From contig JANCYW010000003.1 in assembly GCA_026184775.1 (NCBI GenBank), positions 186,001-250,000 on the forward strand: a DNA stretch of 64,000 bases, given 5' to 3'. Both the position numbers and the translations under genes were made by a program. The notes beneath the pieces were generated by a model. That model was not told the origin of the DNA. It ran no database searches and worked only from the letters and a program-made list of their open reading frames with translations. Positions 45,059-53,807 of the stretch are shown piece by piece. The first letter of the stretch is position 1, and every line of letters begins with the position of its first letter. The stretch comes from Cyanidium caldarium. Taxonomy: Eukaryota; Rhodophyta; Bangiophyceae; Cyanidiales; Cyanidiaceae.

Positions 45059-46531
45059 CTACCCGGTCGACGACGATTTGACGTGATCATCCCAGGCCAA
45101 CGCCGATGCCATACTCTCTCGGAAGCGATACTCGCCGCGCTGCACGTCCTCCTCAAAGTACACCGGTTTCCACACCATTCCCGCTTCTTGGCGTTGCGCT
45201 CGCAGCCGACGATGTTGCTCCTCGACGGCCTGCTTTTCTGCACTGGCAAGCTCGTAATCGCCCTGCAAAATCGCCGCGCTGACCTTTTGCCACACTCGCT
45301 CCGACGCTGTGGGCGGCAGCGCAGCTAGCGGTGGTATCCACGCCCGCAGCCGACACCGTCGATGCACCTCCTCGCAGTCGTACAGCACCCGAGTCGCACC
45401 GGTTTTCATTTCCCGCAGCTGGATCCGGCGATCCCAGCGTCCGCCAAAGCGGTATATCCGCTCATCGTCACGATAAATACTGCCCTCCACCACATTTGCC
45501 TCGCCGCTGATGCCGCCGAAGCAGCGGCCCTTGAACTCGAACGTGGCTCGCAACCGCTGTTGCGGGCACAACAGACTGCTCTTGCCGATCCACTCGGCGC
45601 GGCGCTTGCCGATGCCTAGCACGCCGGTCAGCCACAGCGTCGGCCGTGTCAACACGTACACCTCGCCGCCGTTCCAGCGGGTCAGCTCGATGACCGCGCA
45701 GCCGCCTAACTCGATCTCGAGCGAGTTGCCCCAGAGTTTGGGACGCGGTTCGGCGAACGAGTTCATGCGCACGCCGAGCGCCTCGTTGCGCAGGTGCGTG
45801 GCGGTGCGCGGCGGATGGTGCGACACCTGCTCGCACAGCATAACGGTGACGCCGTGCCGCGGGTCACGATGCGCAAACACACACTGGTAGGTCTCGCCCA
45901 GGACAGGGTTGTAGGGCTTCTTGCCGAACTTTTCCTTGGGCACGCCCGACAAGAAATAGCTCATACCAGCCAGAAAGCGTTCCAGCGGATCCTGTTCGCA
46001 CGCCCACAGTGCCAGCATCTCGCCGTTACGCATGGCGGTCGACGCCTTCTCGGTGGCCGACATGGGCAACAGCAGCGACGCCGGCAGCGGAATGCTGATG
46101 AGGCTGCGGTGCTTGCGAGCCTCCCTCAGCACCTCCTTGATGACGCTCAGCGTCGACAGGGCCGTCTCCTCGGAGCCATTGCGCGAAGCGTTCTCACACC
46201 GTTCGTCGTGCCGATAGCCCAGCTGCCGCAGCCGGGTAGCGGTATCGACCAGCTGGGGGGCGTCGCCATCCGCGGATAGGACCGCGGCCTGCAAAACGCG
46301 GCAAACGTCGTCCTCGCCATCGTCCGGCATCGAATCGCTAGCAGACGAGCTGCCCAAGTCGTCTTTGGCATCCAAATAGTCGGTGATGGTGTCGCATATC
46401 GACGCGTACCGCTCCAGGCGGTCGAACCCGGTCAGGGGCGTGGAGCCGTCGTCCGAGAAGGCGCTCCCGCTCGATCGGTGTCGCACCGCCCGCGACACCC
46501 GCGCGCGCAAAGCTTCCGCCCTGGAAGTCAT
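45059..46531 (-). CDS. Oxysterol-binding protein-related protein (short ORP)
   Basis: ORPs exchange sterols or phosphatidylserine for PI4P at membrane contact sites. The 490-residue protein has the diagnostic EQVSHHPP at 234-241, plus the lid and pocket region GVPKEKFGKKPYNPVLGETY (197-216) and LPASLLLPMSATEK. No PH, ankyrin or FFAT part is obvious; the N-terminal 125 residues are Ser/Asp-rich and a short helical stretch precedes the domain. The C-terminal ORD tail has AVEEQHRRLRAQRQEAGMVW then KPVYFE, typical of the family. Lys203-Lys204 and His238-His239 are the likely phosphoinositide contacts by family analogy. Confidence 0.94.
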   Translation of the reverse strand: MTSRAEALRARVSRAVRHRSSGSAFSDDGSTPLTGFDRLERYASICDTITDYLDAKDDLGSSSASDSMPDDGEDDVCRVLQAAVLSADGDAPQLVDTATRLRQLGYRHDERCENASRNGSEETALSTLSVIKEVLREARKHRSLISIPLPASLLLPMSATEKASTAMRNGEMLALWACEQDPLERFLAGMSYFLSGVPKEKFGKKPYNPVLGETYQCVFAHRDPRHGVTVMLCEQVSHHPPRTATHLRNEALGVRMNSFAEPRPKLWGNSLEIELGGCAVIELTRWNGGEVYVLTRPTLWLTGVLGIGKRRAEWIGKSSLLCPQQRLRATFEFKGRCFGGISGEANVVEGSIYRDDERIYRFGGRWDRRIQLREMKTGATRVLYDCEEVHRRCRLRAWIPPLAALPPTASERVWQKVSAAILQGDYELASAEKQAVEEQHRRLRAQRQEAGMVWKPVYFEEDVQRGEYRFRESMASALAWDDHVKSSSTG

Positions 46532-46905
46532 GCCTGTGATGAAGTGAAAGGGGACGTGATGGCGATTAGTGACGCATCGCGCACTTGGCGTGAACGTCGG
46601 TGTCGTTCCCTGTGTTGTACTTCAAACGTTGTGCGACACAACGGCCGCGAATCCGTCGTGTTCTTCGGAAGTGCGCGAGATCGCCGCGCATGTCGGCGCC
46701 GGCGGGCGAATCGGGCGTGTCGGATGCTCGGTGGGCGGCGCACTCGGTTTCGCTGGAGGCGTGCCGAAAGATCGGACGACCTGTTCGCGCCGCTGCAGTG
46801 GCACACTCTCCATACGCTGGGAGTGTGCAGGACGTGATCGAGACCTTACGTTACCTTCCCGTCCATCCTTCATGAGTTTCGTAGCGACGAACGTTTCACT
46901 GCCAG
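46532..46905. other. Divergent intergenic region ORP/YVH1-like
   Basis: This 374-bp region holds two promoters. It includes a perfect 8-bp inverted repeat, GCACACTC with GAGTGTGC (46801-46808/46821-46828), about 80 bp before the YVH1-like ATG. No phosphatase-like frame precedes the zinc-domain gene. Confidence 0.5.
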
Positions 46906-47250
46906 ATGACCGATGCAGACCCTCCCAGTCCGTCCACCGAGCTCGACGTGTTCTTCACTTGCAAAAGGTGCGGCCGTGAGTTGTTTACCTCCACGCAAAT
47001 CTGGCCGCATTCTGCTCCCTCTACGCGTCAAGGCACGGAGTGCACCTCCACGTTTACGACACCGCTGCCGTGGATCGACGCGTTGGGACGCAACTCGGGT
47101 CGGGTGGCGTGCTTCCACTGTGGCTATCGAGTCGGTTATTATTGTTGGAGCGGTTTGCCGTGCTCGTGTGGTCACTGGCAGACGCCCGCCTTTCAGTTCC
47201 ACAACGCTCGCGTGGATCGGAAGCGGCCGGTACCGATCACCGAGCGATAG
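46906..47250 (+). CDS. Stand-alone YVH1/DUSP12 zinc-binding domain protein
   Basis: YVH1/DUSP12 normally fuses an N-terminal dual-specificity phosphatase to a C-terminal zinc domain. Here only the zinc domain exists, 114 residues. Cys19-x2-Cys22 (FFTCKRCGRELFTSTQI), Cys46, Cys69-x2-Cys72 and Cys86-x-Cys88 are present, with the family end GYYCWSGLPCSCGHWQTPAF followed by FHNARVD. In yeast the zinc domain alone supports the ribosome role of YVH1 (release of MRT4 from pre-60S), so this short form may keep that function. The start ATG lies close before the domain. It ends 2 bp from the next stop on the other strand. Confidence 0.85.
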   Translation: MTDADPPSPSTELDVFFTCKRCGRELFTSTQIWPHSAPSTRQGTECTSTFTTPLPWIDALGRNSGRVACFHCGYRVGYYCWSGLPCSCGHWQTPAFQFHNARVDRKRPVPITER

Positions 47251-47252
47251 CG

Positions 47253-47972
47253 TCACCGGGCGGGCGGGCTGAGGCGTTCCATGGCCCATCGCTCCAGCTC
47301 GTCCAACACTTGTTCTTCGGTGAGCTCCTGACCTCGCTCGCCGACCTCCTCGACGATGCCGCGAACGCATTCGGCAAAGTCGGCCAGCCAGGCGGCCTCG
47401 TCGACGATGCGCTGCAGCTCGGCGATGCGCTCGGGGATCATGCGATGATCGCGCACGTGCAACATGGTCGCAATGTCGGCGACCAGCCGTTGCCATTCGG
47501 CGGGCTGTGGGTCGAGCGGGCGCGGCGCCGTCTCCGCGGGCATCTCCGCGGGTTGCGCGGCTGGCCGGCGTTCGCGCTTTTTCTTCTCTACATAGGCGCG
47601 GTACTTGAACAGTTTGGATTTCACCAACGCCAGCTCTCGGGTCGATTTCATCAGCGCCCGCTCCAGCTCTTGAACGGTGGTCTCGGTGGAGGTGACGCGT
47701 CGCTCGTCGGCGTCGGCGCTCTCGATCAGATTCTGCAACAGCTCCCCTCTTCGCTCGTACTCGCGCAGCACCTCGTGCAGGATGCGCCGCACAGCCGCAT
47801 CCTCTGGCACACCGCCGTGGCTGGCGTCTAGTGTCAGCGCGCCGAATCCCGCCTGGCCCAGCAGGCGGTTAACATGTCTCCACGAGCGCTCGCCCTCGTC
47901 GGGTTTTTCGCGCGCGGCACCGGGTACAGGTAGGGCCGCCGAGGTGGCGGGGTCTGAAGTCACGGCGGGCAT
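47253..47972 (-). CDS. ADIP/CEP70-like coiled-coil protein
   Basis: The 239-residue protein begins its conserved part with WRHVNRLLGQAGFGALTLDA, the pattern of an N-terminal motif (W-x2-hN-x2-L-x2-x-GF) in ADIP (SSX2IP/Msd1) and CEP70 centrosomal proteins. A coiled coil of about 90 residues follows (ILHEVLREYERRGELLQNLI, ELERALMKSTRELALVKSKL). The C-terminal block WQRLVADIATMLHVRDHRMI then PERIAELQRIVDEAAWLADF again recalls this family. ADIP/Msd1 anchors microtubule minus ends at spindle poles. The assignment is by pattern, not by strong identity. The first ATG is used; upstream codons are open without ATG. Confidence 0.5.
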   Translation of the reverse strand: MPAVTSDPATSAALPVPGAAREKPDEGERSWRHVNRLLGQAGFGALTLDASHGGVPEDAAVRRILHEVLREYERRGELLQNLIESADADERRVTSTETTVQELERALMKSTRELALVKSKLFKYRAYVEKKKRERRPAAQPAEMPAETAPRPLDPQPAEWQRLVADIATMLHVRDHRMIPERIAELQRIVDEAAWLADFAECVRGIVEEVGERGQELTEEQVLDELERWAMERLSPPAR

Positions 47973-48272
47973 GGGTATGCGTGAGTCGTTGCTCAGGCCG
48001 AGGGATTTCACGATTCAGGTCGGTTCATAAAGGGTGTGCGTGGCCGCTTCCGCAAGAGGTCCCTGGCAACGCGTTGGTCTCGGGGCGGCGTTCGATTCTG
48101 GCTCGGGCGCCAAACGTCTCGGAATTTCAAACGGCTACGGTCGGGCATCTGCCGACCTCGTTGCATCACACGCAGGTCTGCACGCGATGAACTCCTTGAC
48201 AACATCTCTCACAATTTCACCTTTCCTCTCTGCTCCCTCTTTACAACAGACACCCTTTGCTCTTATCCCTCA
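47973..48272. other. Tandem spacer ADIP-like/IGPS-like
   Basis: This 300-bp spacer carries the ADIP-like promoter and the IGPS-like 3' end. The right part is pyrimidine-rich on the plus strand (about 48200-48290). No gene was recognised. Confidence 0.5.
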
Positions 48273-49421
48273 TCACTCCCCGGTGAGCAGATGACGCAGC
48301 GTGTCGGCCGCCTCGTCGGCATTCCGGTCGACGGCGGCGCGCATCATCGCCTCGCCGAGCACGATGCCGTCAGCGCCGGTGTCACGCACCTGCTCAACGT
48401 CCTCGTGGGTGCGAATGCCGCCGCCCGCCAAGCACACCACCCCAAGCGTGTGCAAATGCGTGCACCAGCGCTCCAGCAAGGCGGCGGCGTTGCCCTTCTG
48501 CATCACCCGTTTGGCGCGGTTGATGTTGCTCATCACCATGACGCCGGCGCCGGCGGCCGCGGAGCGCTCCACCTCCTCGTCGTTGTACACTTCCACGATC
48601 GCCTCCAAGCCGAGCGCGTACGCAGTGTTCAGCAGGTGCTCCAGATCCGGCAGGCAGCACCCGGCCACCAGCAGCACGCCCTTGGCGCCCACCTCGGCCG
48701 CCTCCGCCAACTGCAGCGGATGCACCATGAGGTCCTTGTGAATGACCGGCAGCGGCGTCTCCAGCGACTCGTCACCGCCAGCGCCGGCGCGAAAGGTGCG
48801 CTTCCAGTTGAGCACGAAGTCGTGCAACGCCTCGGTGCTCAGGCCGTACAGCTCTCGGTCGGTGCTCACCATCATGGCACGAATGCCGAACGGCTCCCTG
48901 CCCATCTGTCGGTACACCCGATAGAACAGGTCCGCCGCCCAGGGCATCGTCAAGTCGTTGTATGCAGTGGGCGGATCCACCGTACCCGACATGTGTTTCA
49001 GATCGACCACCACCGACGGCCAGGTTCCGCGCCGCCGCAGCGCCTTGCGTATCGAGCCCGCCGGCTGCGACGACAAGTACTTGAGCCGGAAATGCAACGG
49101 CTGCCGCGGTTGCAAGCCGTAGTGAACTTCCTCGAACTTGCGTAACACCATAGGGTGCAGCGCGCCTTCCGGATACCACTGCACCGCCTCTTCGCCCTCC
49201 GGTTCCGACATCACCTCCAGGCCCTTGCCGTCGTCGTCGTCGTCGTCGTCCTCGCCATAGTCGAGTTGCACGCGCCATCGCGTCGTTGCAACGCGTAGAT
49301 GTCGACGCCGGACATTCTCAGCCGCTCGTCGTCGGCACGTCGACACAGGCCGTCGCGATCTACACGGCATCCTCGGTGGCCGGACCGACGGCCCTGCCAG
49401 AAACGTTGGTAGACTCCTCAT
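48273..49421 (-). CDS. Indole-3-glycerol-phosphate synthase-like TIM-barrel protein, plastid-type leader
   Basis: IGPS makes indole-glycerol phosphate in tryptophan synthesis. This 382-residue relative has an Arg-rich leader (MRSLPTFLAGPSVRPPRMPC, continuing basic to about 55), then an Asp run and the barrel. Conserved pieces are PVIHKDLMVHPLQLAEAAEV (the Lys of the KDF motif), GLEAIVEVYNDEEV (catalytic-type Glu), SNINR (the Asn) and GADGIVLGEAMMR. Two signatures deviate: the E-x-K-x2-SPS motif reads VDLKHMSG, and the AESGI motif reads LAGGGI, so the Glu is absent. It may be a divergent IGPS or a paralogue with another substrate. The first ATG is used. Confidence 0.75.
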   Translation of the reverse strand: MRSLPTFLAGPSVRPPRMPCRSRRPVSTCRRRAAENVRRRHLRVATTRWRVQLDYGEDDDDDDDGKGLEVMSEPEGEEAVQWYPEGALHPMVLRKFEEVHYGLQPRQPLHFRLKYLSSQPAGSIRKALRRRGTWPSVVVDLKHMSGTVDPPTAYNDLTMPWAADLFYRVYRQMGREPFGIRAMMVSTDRELYGLSTEALHDFVLNWKRTFRAGAGGDESLETPLPVIHKDLMVHPLQLAEAAEVGAKGVLLVAGCCLPDLEHLLNTAYALGLEAIVEVYNDEEVERSAAAGAGVMVMSNINRAKRVMQKGNAAALLERWCTHLHTLGVVCLAGGGIRTHEDVEQVRDTGADGIVLGEAMMRAAVDRNADEAADTLRHLLTGE

Positions 49422-49702
49422 GATGAGCGGAGTCTTCGCACTCAGTGCAGCCGTGTCGCCGCGCACTCGAAGCGTGTCTACACTATCCCACACTAGGATC
49501 CGTGCTCGCCTTCACGGCATTCCCTCACCGTGTGCCCGTCCCCCTTGCCAAGCGGCGCCGTCGTCGACTACGGCGCGAACGGCATCGGGCCGTGCCGGTG
49601 GCCTCGATGGTCCAGCAGGCGCGGCACGAACAGGACGCTCATTGCGGTAGCCGACGACGGTGTCGGAAGAAGCTAGGGTTTGGCAGGCACTGCCACCGGA
49701 TT
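49422..49702. promoter_or_regulatory. Divergent promoter region IGPS-like/RIC1
   Basis: This 281-bp region separates the two start codons. An in-frame ATG at 49607 would lengthen RIC1 by 32 residues unlike the family. No clear motif is visible. Confidence 0.4.
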
Positions 49703-52700
49703 ATGCCGTACTTTGCGTATGGCTATCCGAAGACGTACACCTGGAAGGAGCCGCGTGGACACCGGGTGGCCGACCGAGAGCGGACCGCGCGGCTGAGCGT
49801 GGGTCCGCGAGGGCGGCTGCCGCCGACCACGACGCCGCTGCAACCGTTTTGGAGTACTCAAAAAGACGATGAGCCCGTGGAGGAGGTCCCAGAGACAGAG
49901 GCGTCGTCGTCGTCTTTGTGGTCACGGTGGTTTGGTGCGGGTAAAACCGCCGGCCGCCCGACAACCTCGTCGTCAGCGCCAGCCGTGACCGACGACACTT
50001 GCACGCTGCCAGAGCAGCTGCTGGCGGTGGCCACGGAGCGATCGATAACGGTGTGGTCGGCCGAGCGACGCCGACGACTGCTGGGAGTGCACACGCTGTC
50101 GGCTGCGGAGGCCGCGGAAGTGGGCACGATCGTGGCGCTCGAGTGGGGTCCGGCGGTGGTATCGTCTGGCGCTGCTGCTGCGAGCGATACGGCGCTCGTG
50201 GCGTCAGTGACCGACAGGGGCGTGGTGTGTTTGTGGGAGGTGCGCGCCGGCACTGCCGATGCGTCCGAGCAGCGCCTCCTCCTCGAGGAGGAGGCGCGGC
50301 GGATGGCAAGGGCGCTCCCCGGCCGCACGTGTCTGTGGGGTGCACCGGGCGACGCGCTCGAGCTGCAGTACCTCGACGATGACGGCGACGACACCGCACC
50401 CGGCACACAACCACCGGCGTCCATGGATAACCATGCGACGCCGCCATCATCGGTGGCCAGCACGGCCACCATCCGCCCCGTGGCCGATGTGCGCTTGGCG
50501 CATCGCGACGGCACCGCGCCGTCGCTGGCCACGTGCAACGCGGGCGTGCTGGTGGGCACGGCCACCGGTCAGCTCGAATGCATCGGCTGGAGCGGTGACA
50601 AGCTGTGGATTGTGGACCTGAACGAGGGCCGGCTGCCACGACTACGATATCCGCCGTCAGCGCCCGCTGCCCCGCCAGACGCCATCGTCTCCATGCACTA
50701 CTGCGCGGAGATGGCCCTGTGTGGCATCGTCTTCCGATCAGGCCGGGCGGTGCTGCTGCCCATCGAGGAGCATGGCCGACGACGGCCGCCGACCGATGCA
50801 CCGCATGCGCGACCGCTGCCGCTGGCAGATGTGACCGCCGTGGCGCTAGAGCCGCGACATGCGCTGGTGGCGTGCGGCCTGGGCGACGGCAGCGTGCGCA
50901 TCCTGCACGACGAGACGCTGCAACAGGAACGCAACTGGTCGTTGGCGCCGTGGTATTTTTCGGAACGGGACACCGGCCCGGTGCACTGCCTGGCGTGGTC
51001 GCCGGATGGCGATGCGCTGGCGGTCGGCTGGCGCTACATGGGCCTGGCAGTGTGGTCGCGCAGCGGATGCCGCCTGTGGTGCTCGCTCACGCAATTGGGC
51101 GCGCCGCTGCCGTCGCCGCGGGCGTCTCCGGCATCACACCGCAGCCCGTGCTCCTACTTTCACGCGTCACCGGCCTCGTTGGCGTGGGATGCATCCGGTT
51201 TGGCGCTGTACGCCGCCGGTCGCTGGTGGGATGCACAGCGCGACGATCTATTCGTGGAGGTACCCCTGGTGCGCTGTGTGGGCGGTGCTGGCGGCTCTGG
51301 CGTGTGGGAGGGCGGCGAGCAGGTGGCGCGGCCGTGCTTTCTGGGCACCGATTCGGTGTTGTTGTTATTGTCGCGGCGCGCCAACGTCAGTGGCGACGTC
51401 GTCGACGCGCCCGGCGCCCAGATGGCCGCCATCGTCAGCAGCAGCGCCGACGATGGTGCGTGCGTGGCCTACTCGCTGCGCGATAGCGCCGGCGACTGGT
51501 GGCGCATTCCGATTCCCGACGAGTACCTGCACGACGACTGGCCGCCGCGGCATCTGGCGCTCAGCGACGACGCTTCACAAGTGGCGGTGTCCGGACGTCG
51601 GCGCCTGCTGCTGTACAGCTTGCGGCACCGCAAGTGGCGCGCCGTGCCCCGCGCCGGCCCGCTCGCCGACTTTTGCTGCATCGGTCTGGGATGGTACGGG
51701 CCGTACGTCGTGGTGGCCGGCCGCGCCTGGAAGCACCTGCAGCACGATGGTGAAGAGGCGTACGTTTATTACAGTGGCACGGGAGTGGTGGCGCGATCGG
51801 TCAGCGGTGAACGGCCAACCGACGAGTATGCGCTGCTGTTCCATCGACGCAGCAACAGCAGCAGGATGGATGGCGCCGCTGCCAGCGCCACCTCTCCAGC
51901 TGGCGCCACGCATTCCGACACCGTGGTGCTGCCGTTGCCCGGTCGACCGCTGAAGATCGATATCGGACCGCGCGGCTATCTATACGTGTACACCAGCGTG
52001 TGCACCATGCAGATCTACCGGCTGCGCTTGACGGGTAACCGTCGCGCGCACCCGACGCTGTCGTGGGTGCTGGTGGGCTCGTCGGCGCTGCGTCTGGATT
52101 ACGGAGTGCGGGCGGAGCGCGCCGAGGGCGAATGGCTGGAGTCTTTCAAAGCGGTGCCGCGTTTCGCAGCCGCTTACGGCGAGGACGCTGCTGCCACTTT
52201 CCGTTTCGTGCTGCCGATGGGCAGCTGGCCGGGCTCGATGCGGTCGGCGGCAGCGACGATCGGCGCGACGACGCGCTGTCCGCCGATGGACACAGAGGGA
52301 ATGACCACCACCGACCGCGTCTGTCATCCTCTGGTGATGCTGGGAAGTCGCGGCACGTTGTTTCTGTTGGATGCACTCCGCAACACCACTTGGGTGATGG
52401 CGCGCGGCGTTGGTCGCTTCTGGTTCTCGCCGGCGTCGACCGCTTGTGCCCCGCTGCAACAACCGTTTCTGTGGATGACCACCGACGACGGTGTGCTGGT
52501 GATGTATCCGCACCGCGGCTCGCCGGAGCGCTGGTTTGAGTTCGATCCCGAGGTGTTCATGTTGGGCGTGTTGGCCGAGGGACGCACGCTGATCGGCGTG
52601 GCGCCCGGCAGCGAGCGCGATTCCGCACTGGAGGCCACCGGCTGGCCGTGTCACCTGTTGCAGGCCAAGGCGTCGCCGGTGGTGCACATGCTGTTGCGTC

Positions 52701-53776
52701 ATCAGCTGGAACACGACGACTCGGAGGCGGCAGCGTTGCAGATGGCGCTGCAGAGCGCGCGCGACCCGCAGTTTATGGACGCGCTGGAGTGGCTGCTGCA
52801 CAGCGCAGTGGACGGCGGCGAAGGCAACACGGTCGGTCACAACGGCGACAACGATTTGTTCGCCAAGATCGTGTCGCTGCTGCGCTGTTTCGGCGAGTAC
52901 GAGGACGTGGTGGTGCGTTGCGCCCGCAAAATGGACGCCAAGCGGTGGCCGCGTCTGTTCGCCCTCACCGGCGATCCGGCGACGCTGCTGGAGCAGTGTT
53001 TCCTGAGCGGCCGCCTCCACACCGCCGCGTGCCTGTTGGTGATCATGCAGGAGATGCACGGCAGTTGGGCGAGTGAGGTGCACGCGCAACGGCTGTTTCA
53101 GGCGGCGCTGCATCGCGACGAGTGGGAGTTGGCCGGCGAGCTGCGCCTCTTTCTGTTGCGGGCGCAACTGCACGGCAAGGAAGCTGGCGGCAATGGCGTA
53201 TCGCCGGGCGATGCGTATCGCCAGGCGTCGACGGCGGTGCCTACCGCCGACGCCCTGATACTGCAGCACGCGTCGCGGTTGTTGGATGGGTTGGAGCTGG
53301 CGCGATTGGCCCACTTTGCGCGCTGGCTGCGCTTTCCGCTGTGCGCGTGGTTGCGGCGCGAGGCGAGCACCCGCGTGCTGGTGCCCGACCTGTATTACGC
53401 CATCGCCAGCGCGCGACAGCAGTTTCGCTTGCCCGAACCGTCTCCGGCGCAGGTGCAGCAGGCGATCGCCCGGTGGATCGCCGTCGGCCCCTCGCCGACG
53501 GACGTGATGGATGCGGGCGCCACCGCCGCCGAGGCCCAATTGCCGCTGTCGTTGTTGTTGCAGGCGGCACTCGACGCGGAATGCGACAGCCTGGCGCTGG
53601 TGGCTGCCACGCTGCTGCTACGCGTGGATGCGATTGTAGACACGCTGCGCCGCGGTGCGTCGTGGCGGTCGGCCTACCTGGCGGCGCTGGGCAAATTCGA
53701 ACAACCGGCGATGGATGTGCTGGCGGATTTTATCGGCGACATCGTAGGCGCACCGCCGCCGCGGGAGGAATGCTAG
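49703..53776 (+). CDS. RIC1: RIC1, Rab6/Ypt6 GEF subunit
   Basis: RIC1 with RGP1 activates Rab6/Ypt6 at the Golgi for retrograde transport. The 1357-residue protein starts MPYFAYGYPKTYTW, like the short RIC1 N-terminus (M-x-F-x-x-G-W/Y-P-K). Weak propeller blades follow across about residues 90-900, including VHCLAWSPDGDALAVGWRYM then GLAVWSRSGCRLW. The RIC1 C-terminal domain is clear: HMLLRHQLEHDDSEAAALQM, FMDALEWLLHSAV, IVSLLRCFGEYEDVVVRCAR, KRWPRLFALTGDPATLLEQC and HTAACLLVIMQEM. Low-complexity inserts occur near residues 50-90 and 225-250. It ends 31 bp from the CCA transferase gene. Confidence 0.9.
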   Translation: MPYFAYGYPKTYTWKEPRGHRVADRERTARLSVGPRGRLPPTTTPLQPFWSTQKDDEPVEEVPETEASSSSLWSRWFGAGKTAGRPTTSSSAPAVTDDTCTLPEQLLAVATERSITVWSAERRRRLLGVHTLSAAEAAEVGTIVALEWGPAVVSSGAAAASDTALVASVTDRGVVCLWEVRAGTADASEQRLLLEEEARRMARALPGRTCLWGAPGDALELQYLDDDGDDTAPGTQPPASMDNHATPPSSVASTATIRPVADVRLAHRDGTAPSLATCNAGVLVGTATGQLECIGWSGDKLWIVDLNEGRLPRLRYPPSAPAAPPDAIVSMHYCAEMALCGIVFRSGRAVLLPIEEHGRRRPPTDAPHARPLPLADVTAVALEPRHALVACGLGDGSVRILHDETLQQERNWSLAPWYFSERDTGPVHCLAWSPDGDALAVGWRYMGLAVWSRSGCRLWCSLTQLGAPLPSPRASPASHRSPCSYFHASPASLAWDASGLALYAAGRWWDAQRDDLFVEVPLVRCVGGAGGSGVWEGGEQVARPCFLGTDSVLLLLSRRANVSGDVVDAPGAQMAAIVSSSADDGACVAYSLRDSAGDWWRIPIPDEYLHDDWPPRHLALSDDASQVAVSGRRRLLLYSLRHRKWRAVPRAGPLADFCCIGLGWYGPYVVVAGRAWKHLQHDGEEAYVYYSGTGVVARSVSGERPTDEYALLFHRRSNSSRMDGAAASATSPAGATHSDTVVLPLPGRPLKIDIGPRGYLYVYTSVCTMQIYRLRLTGNRRAHPTLSWVLVGSSALRLDYGVRAERAEGEWLESFKAVPRFAAAYGEDAAATFRFVLPMGSWPGSMRSAAATIGATTRCPPMDTEGMTTTDRVCHPLVMLGSRGTLFLLDALRNTTWVMARGVGRFWFSPASTACAPLQQPFLWMTTDDGVLVMYPHRGSPERWFEFDPEVFMLGVLAEGRTLIGVAPGSERDSALEATGWPCHLLQAKASPVVHMLLRHQLEHDDSEAAALQMALQSARDPQFMDALEWLLHSAVDGGEGNTVGHNGDNDLFAKIVSLLRCFGEYEDVVVRCARKMDAKRWPRLFALTGDPATLLEQCFLSGRLHTAACLLVIMQEMHGSWASEVHAQRLFQAALHRDEWELAGELRLFLLRAQLHGKEAGGNGVSPGDAYRQASTAVPTADALILQHASRLLDGLELARLAHFARWLRFPLCAWLRREASTRVLVPDLYYAIASARQQFRLPEPSPAQVQQAIARWIAVGPSPTDVMDAGATAAEAQLPLSLLLQAALDAECDSLALVAATLLLRVDAIVDTLRRGASWRSAYLAALGKFEQPAMDVLADFIGDIVGAPPPREEC

Positions 53777-53807
53777 CAATCGTACAGCTCTGCCGTGTGC
53801 CGATCCC

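Noticed and set aside
48036-49145. 369-codon plus-strand frame over the IGPS-like gene
   Set aside because: It is His/Arg-rich and antisense to TIM-barrel motifs.
51980-53539. 519-codon minus-strand frame opposite RIC1
   Set aside because: It is antisense to the conserved RIC1 C-terminal domain; no motif seen.
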